Shown here one piece after another: positions 31,919-34,039 of a stretch of DNA of 34,039 nucleotides. The DNA is taken from the IMG/VR virus record IMGVR_UViG_3300025892_002264, positions 1 through 34,039 of that record, one strand, 5' to 3'. Each line of letters opens with the position of its first letter. The stretch's first letter is position 1. Below the pieces are notes generated by a model that ran no database searches, was not told where the DNA came from, and saw only the letters and a list, made by a program, of their open reading frames with translations. Position numbers and translations under genes: made by a program. This stretch comes from a virus.

Positions 31919-33405
31919 TGAGATCTGATTTTAGGGATACGCAGAAAGATTACGCAACATACTTGCCAGCGATTAGTTCTTTCTATTCCGCATACGTAGG
32001 GAAACAAAGATATGAGGAATTTGTTCCTACTGATAGAATTCCGTCTAGGTTTACCAACGGCATAGAGGGACTAAACTTTCTTAATATGGACGAAGGATAC
32101 TTTAAGTATCCGTGGGCACTATATTCTGCAGGACATGCTAATATGGATCTGGAAAAGTTCGTTCCTAAGGAAGATATGGTAAGAAACAGAGACTCATTTC
32201 CAAACAATGTTCTCGTTGGTGACAGTGGTGGATTCCAAATCTCTAAGGGAGTTTGGGAAGGACAATGGTTAGAACCGTATGGCGTAGATCAAAAGACTGA
32301 CAAACTTCGTGAAACAGTTTTGCGATTTTTAGAAGGCACATTTGATTACTCTATGGTATTAGATTTGCCTACTTTTAGTGTTGCTCATGCTGATAAACAT
32401 GGTATTGATACTTGGCAAAAGTGTTTACAAGGAACTCTTATTAATAATGAGTTCTTTGCCCAAGCAAGAGAGCCAGGTGCTACAAAGTTTCTTAACGTAT
32501 TACAAGGTAATAATTGGGCTCAATGTGAAGAATGGTATGACGCAGTAAAGCCGTATAGCACTGGAGAGAAGGCAGACTTTGAAGGTTGGGCATTAAGTTC
32601 TATTAACAAACGTGATGTTGAAATAGCATTACGGCGTATAATTAGAATGAGAGAGGATGGCCTATTAGAAAAAACAGAATGGATGCATTACTTAGGAACT
32701 GGCGAACTATTATGGAGTATTGTATTAACTTGCTTTCAACGCAATTTACGAGAAACAGTAAATCCTAATATCACATTGTCGTATGATTGTGCATCGCCTT
32801 TTTTAGCAACTGCTTACGGAACGATATATACTAGTATACATACAGAACATTTACGTAAAGGTAATTGGACTTATAAAATGATCAAGGCTATTGATGATAA
32901 AAAATATTCAACGGATACGAGAGTTTTTGATTACAACATACATTATCCTGATGCTAAATGGGAACCAAGTGTGATTAGTGAACTACTTGAAATGAAAGAT
33001 GTTTGTCCGTATGGTCCTGGTGATTTAAATAAAATAGGAAAGGAGGGGAGAACGAGTTGGGATAGTTTTAGTTATGCACTACAAATGGGACATAATGTCT
33101 ACATGCATATACTAGCAACACAAAAAGCAAATGAGTGTTACGACAGTGGAATTTATCCGTCCGCACTTGTTGCTCCTAATGGAGCAACGTTTACTGATGT
33201 CGTAAATGACGTATTTAAACATAAAGATTATAACAATGCTATAGCAGAAATTGAAAAATATAGCAAATGGTTTGCAAGAATACAAGGCACACATACCTCT
33301 GAAGCAATGGCAGACGAGATGGGTATAGAACCTATGGGAATGGAGCAACCTGTTGTAAAAGAAAAATACAGCGCAAGTAAAGCGTTTAACGAACTATTCG
33401 ATTAA
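31918..33405 (+). CDS. TGT/DpdA-like transglycosylase
   Basis: The 495-residue product carries VLVGDSGGFQIS (Asp102 in DSGGFQ), the general acid/base region of tRNA-guanine transglycosylases. It also has YSMVLDLPTF, FLNVLQGNNW, WALSS, WMHYLGTGELLWSI and LSYDCASPF with Asp290, which fits the nucleophile of the D-C-x-P motif. The CxCxxC zinc site of bacterial Tgt is not seen, and the protein is about 120 residues longer. In phages this group (DpdA) exchanges guanine in DNA for a 7-deazaguanine, protecting against restriction. It sits between the clamp and ClpP genes, in the replication block. A tRNA target cannot be excluded. Confidence 0.8.
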   Translation: MRSDFRDTQKDYATYLPAISSFYSAYVGKQRYEEFVPTDRIPSRFTNGIEGLNFLNMDEGYFKYPWALYSAGHANMDLEKFVPKEDMVRNRDSFPNNVLVGDSGGFQISKGVWEGQWLEPYGVDQKTDKLRETVLRFLEGTFDYSMVLDLPTFSVAHADKHGIDTWQKCLQGTLINNEFFAQAREPGATKFLNVLQGNNWAQCEEWYDAVKPYSTGEKADFEGWALSSINKRDVEIALRRIIRMREDGLLEKTEWMHYLGTGELLWSIVLTCFQRNLRETVNPNITLSYDCASPFLATAYGTIYTSIHTEHLRKGNWTYKMIKAIDDKKYSTDTRVFDYNIHYPDAKWEPSVISELLEMKDVCPYGPGDLNKIGKEGRTSWDSFSYALQMGHNVYMHILATQKANECYDSGIYPSALVAPNGATFTDVVNDVFKHKDYNNAIAEIEKYSKWFARIQGTHTSEAMADEMGIEPMGMEQPVVKEKYSASKAFNELFD

Positions 33406-33416
33406 GGAGCAATAGA

Positions 33417-34039
33417 ATGGCAGCCAAAAAAGCAAAAGCAAAAGTACAAACACAAGAAGAAGTTAACGAAGACAAGAGTGGCCCAGCGGGCCCGCCAGTT
33501 GGATCAAGAGGTCAACCATTATCAGGTGACCCACTATATGACAACCATATACATATGTTTATGACTGGATTTAACGAGGAATCATGTGCGGTAGCAATTC
33601 GCTTTATTCTCGAGAAAAACATGCTACCAAAGAAACAGCGACCAAAGCATTTAACACTTATGATTAACAGTCCAGGCGGCGCAGTACATGCGGCTTTTGC
33701 TCTTATTGATGTTATGAAAGGATCTGCTATTCCTGTCAGAACTGTAGGGTTAGGAATGATTGCATCATGTGGTGTGCTTACATTTATGGCAGGGCAAAAA
33801 GGACACAGAATTATTACTCCTAATACTTCTATTCTATCACACCAATATAGTTGGGGATCACGTGGTAAGGAACACGAACTATTTGCAGTTGTACGTGAGT
33901 TCGAAATGTCAACAGATCGTATGATTACGCACTATAAAAAATGTACTGGACTTTCTGAAAAGAAGATTCGTGAAGTATTACTTCCACCACAAGATGTGTG
34001 GCTAAATGCTGAGGAAGCAGTGGAATATGGCATTGCTGA
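33417..34039 (+). CDS. clpP: ClpP-type serine protease, 3' end cut by the window
   Basis: The frame is open to the last base (207 codons plus two bases). Residues 1-40 are a Lys/Ala- then Gly/Pro-rich extension. The ClpP fold follows: LMINSPGGAVHAAFALIDVM, then GLGMIASCGV with nucleophile Ser117, ILSHQYSWG with His142, and PPQDVWLNAEEAVEYGIA with Asp193. The triad is complete, and the chain ends close to the usual C-terminus (E. coli ClpP is 207 residues including its propeptide). GGAGCAATAG precedes the ATG. The His environment (SHQYSWGSRG) is diverged from the usual HQP. It can pair with the ClpA encoded at 10358-12667 or with a host unfoldase. Confidence 0.9.
   Translation, partial: MAAKKAKAKVQTQEEVNEDKSGPAGPPVGSRGQPLSGDPLYDNHIHMFMTGFNEESCAVAIRFILEKNMLPKKQRPKHLTLMINSPGGAVHAAFALIDVMKGSAIPVRTVGLGMIASCGVLTFMAGQKGHRIITPNTSILSHQYSWGSRGKEHELFAVVREFEMSTDRMITHYKKCTGLSEKKIREVLLPPQDVWLNAEEAVEYGIA

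Overview
The window looks like a stretch of a T4-like (Straboviridae-related) marine myovirus genome, AT-rich and very tightly packed. The core evidence is a family B DNA polymerase with T4 gp43 motifs, a probable gp45-type sliding clamp, a DsbA-like late-transcription protein, repeat-bearing fibre genes, and T4-type late promoter boxes (TATAAATA or N-ATAAATA) placed directly before genes. The accessory set (peptide deformylase, 2OG-Fe(II) oxygenase, NMN-adenylyltransferase-like protein, Clp proteins) is typical of ocean T4-like phages of cyanobacteria and SAR11-type bacteria. The AT-rich DNA, GTA-type holin and amino/organic-acid genes make an alphaproteobacterial host such as SAR11 the best guess, but that is inference. 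All genes except guaC are on the + strand. No tRNA, insertion sequence, CRISPR or gene-free stretch above about 130 bases was seen.

Layout: (1) 1-4680: the end of a TctC-type solute-binding protein, a full-length TctA-type permease, a 2OG-Fe(II) oxygenase, a methyltransferase and two unknown phage proteins. (2) 4681-9000: a lysis and fibre block with an i-spanin/o-spanin pair behind a consensus sigma-70 promoter, a small membrane protein, an unknown protein, a GTA-type holin, and two fibre-like proteins sharing N- and C-terminal modules. (3) 9001-12670: DnaJ-like protein, peptide deformylase and ClpA, a proteostasis operon. (4) 12672-21600: unknown and virion-type genes, an NMNAT-like protein, a radical SAM enzyme with a SPASM-like region at the wrong (N-terminal) end, small early-type genes, a Cys-rich structural-type protein, then cupin, FAD oxidoreductase and glycosyltransferase. 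(5) 21030-26000: five small beta-rich proteins, one with MORN-like repeats, surrounding a reverse-strand GMP reductase and a possible ADP-ribosyltransferase-fold protein. (6) 26000-34039: Lys-rich basic protein, DsbA-like protein, leucine-dehydrogenase-type enzyme, DNA polymerase, degenerate methyltransferase, sliding clamp, DpdA/TGT-like transglycosylase and ClpP (cut by the window end).

How the genes may work together: the polymerase and clamp replicate DNA that the DpdA/TGT-like enzyme may modify with a 7-deazaguanine base. ClpA has an IGF loop and ClpP has an intact Ser-His-Asp triad, so the phage may build its own protease, helped by its J-domain protein. The transporter, leucine dehydrogenase, FAD oxidoreductase and GMP reductase would feed carbon, nitrogen and purines into infection. 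Regulation has two visible layers: sigma-70 type promoters (TTGACA-17-TATAAT or close) and T4-type late boxes. In seven cases the predicted start of transcription falls 0-5 nt from the ATG, which suggests systematic leaderless or near-leaderless mRNAs.
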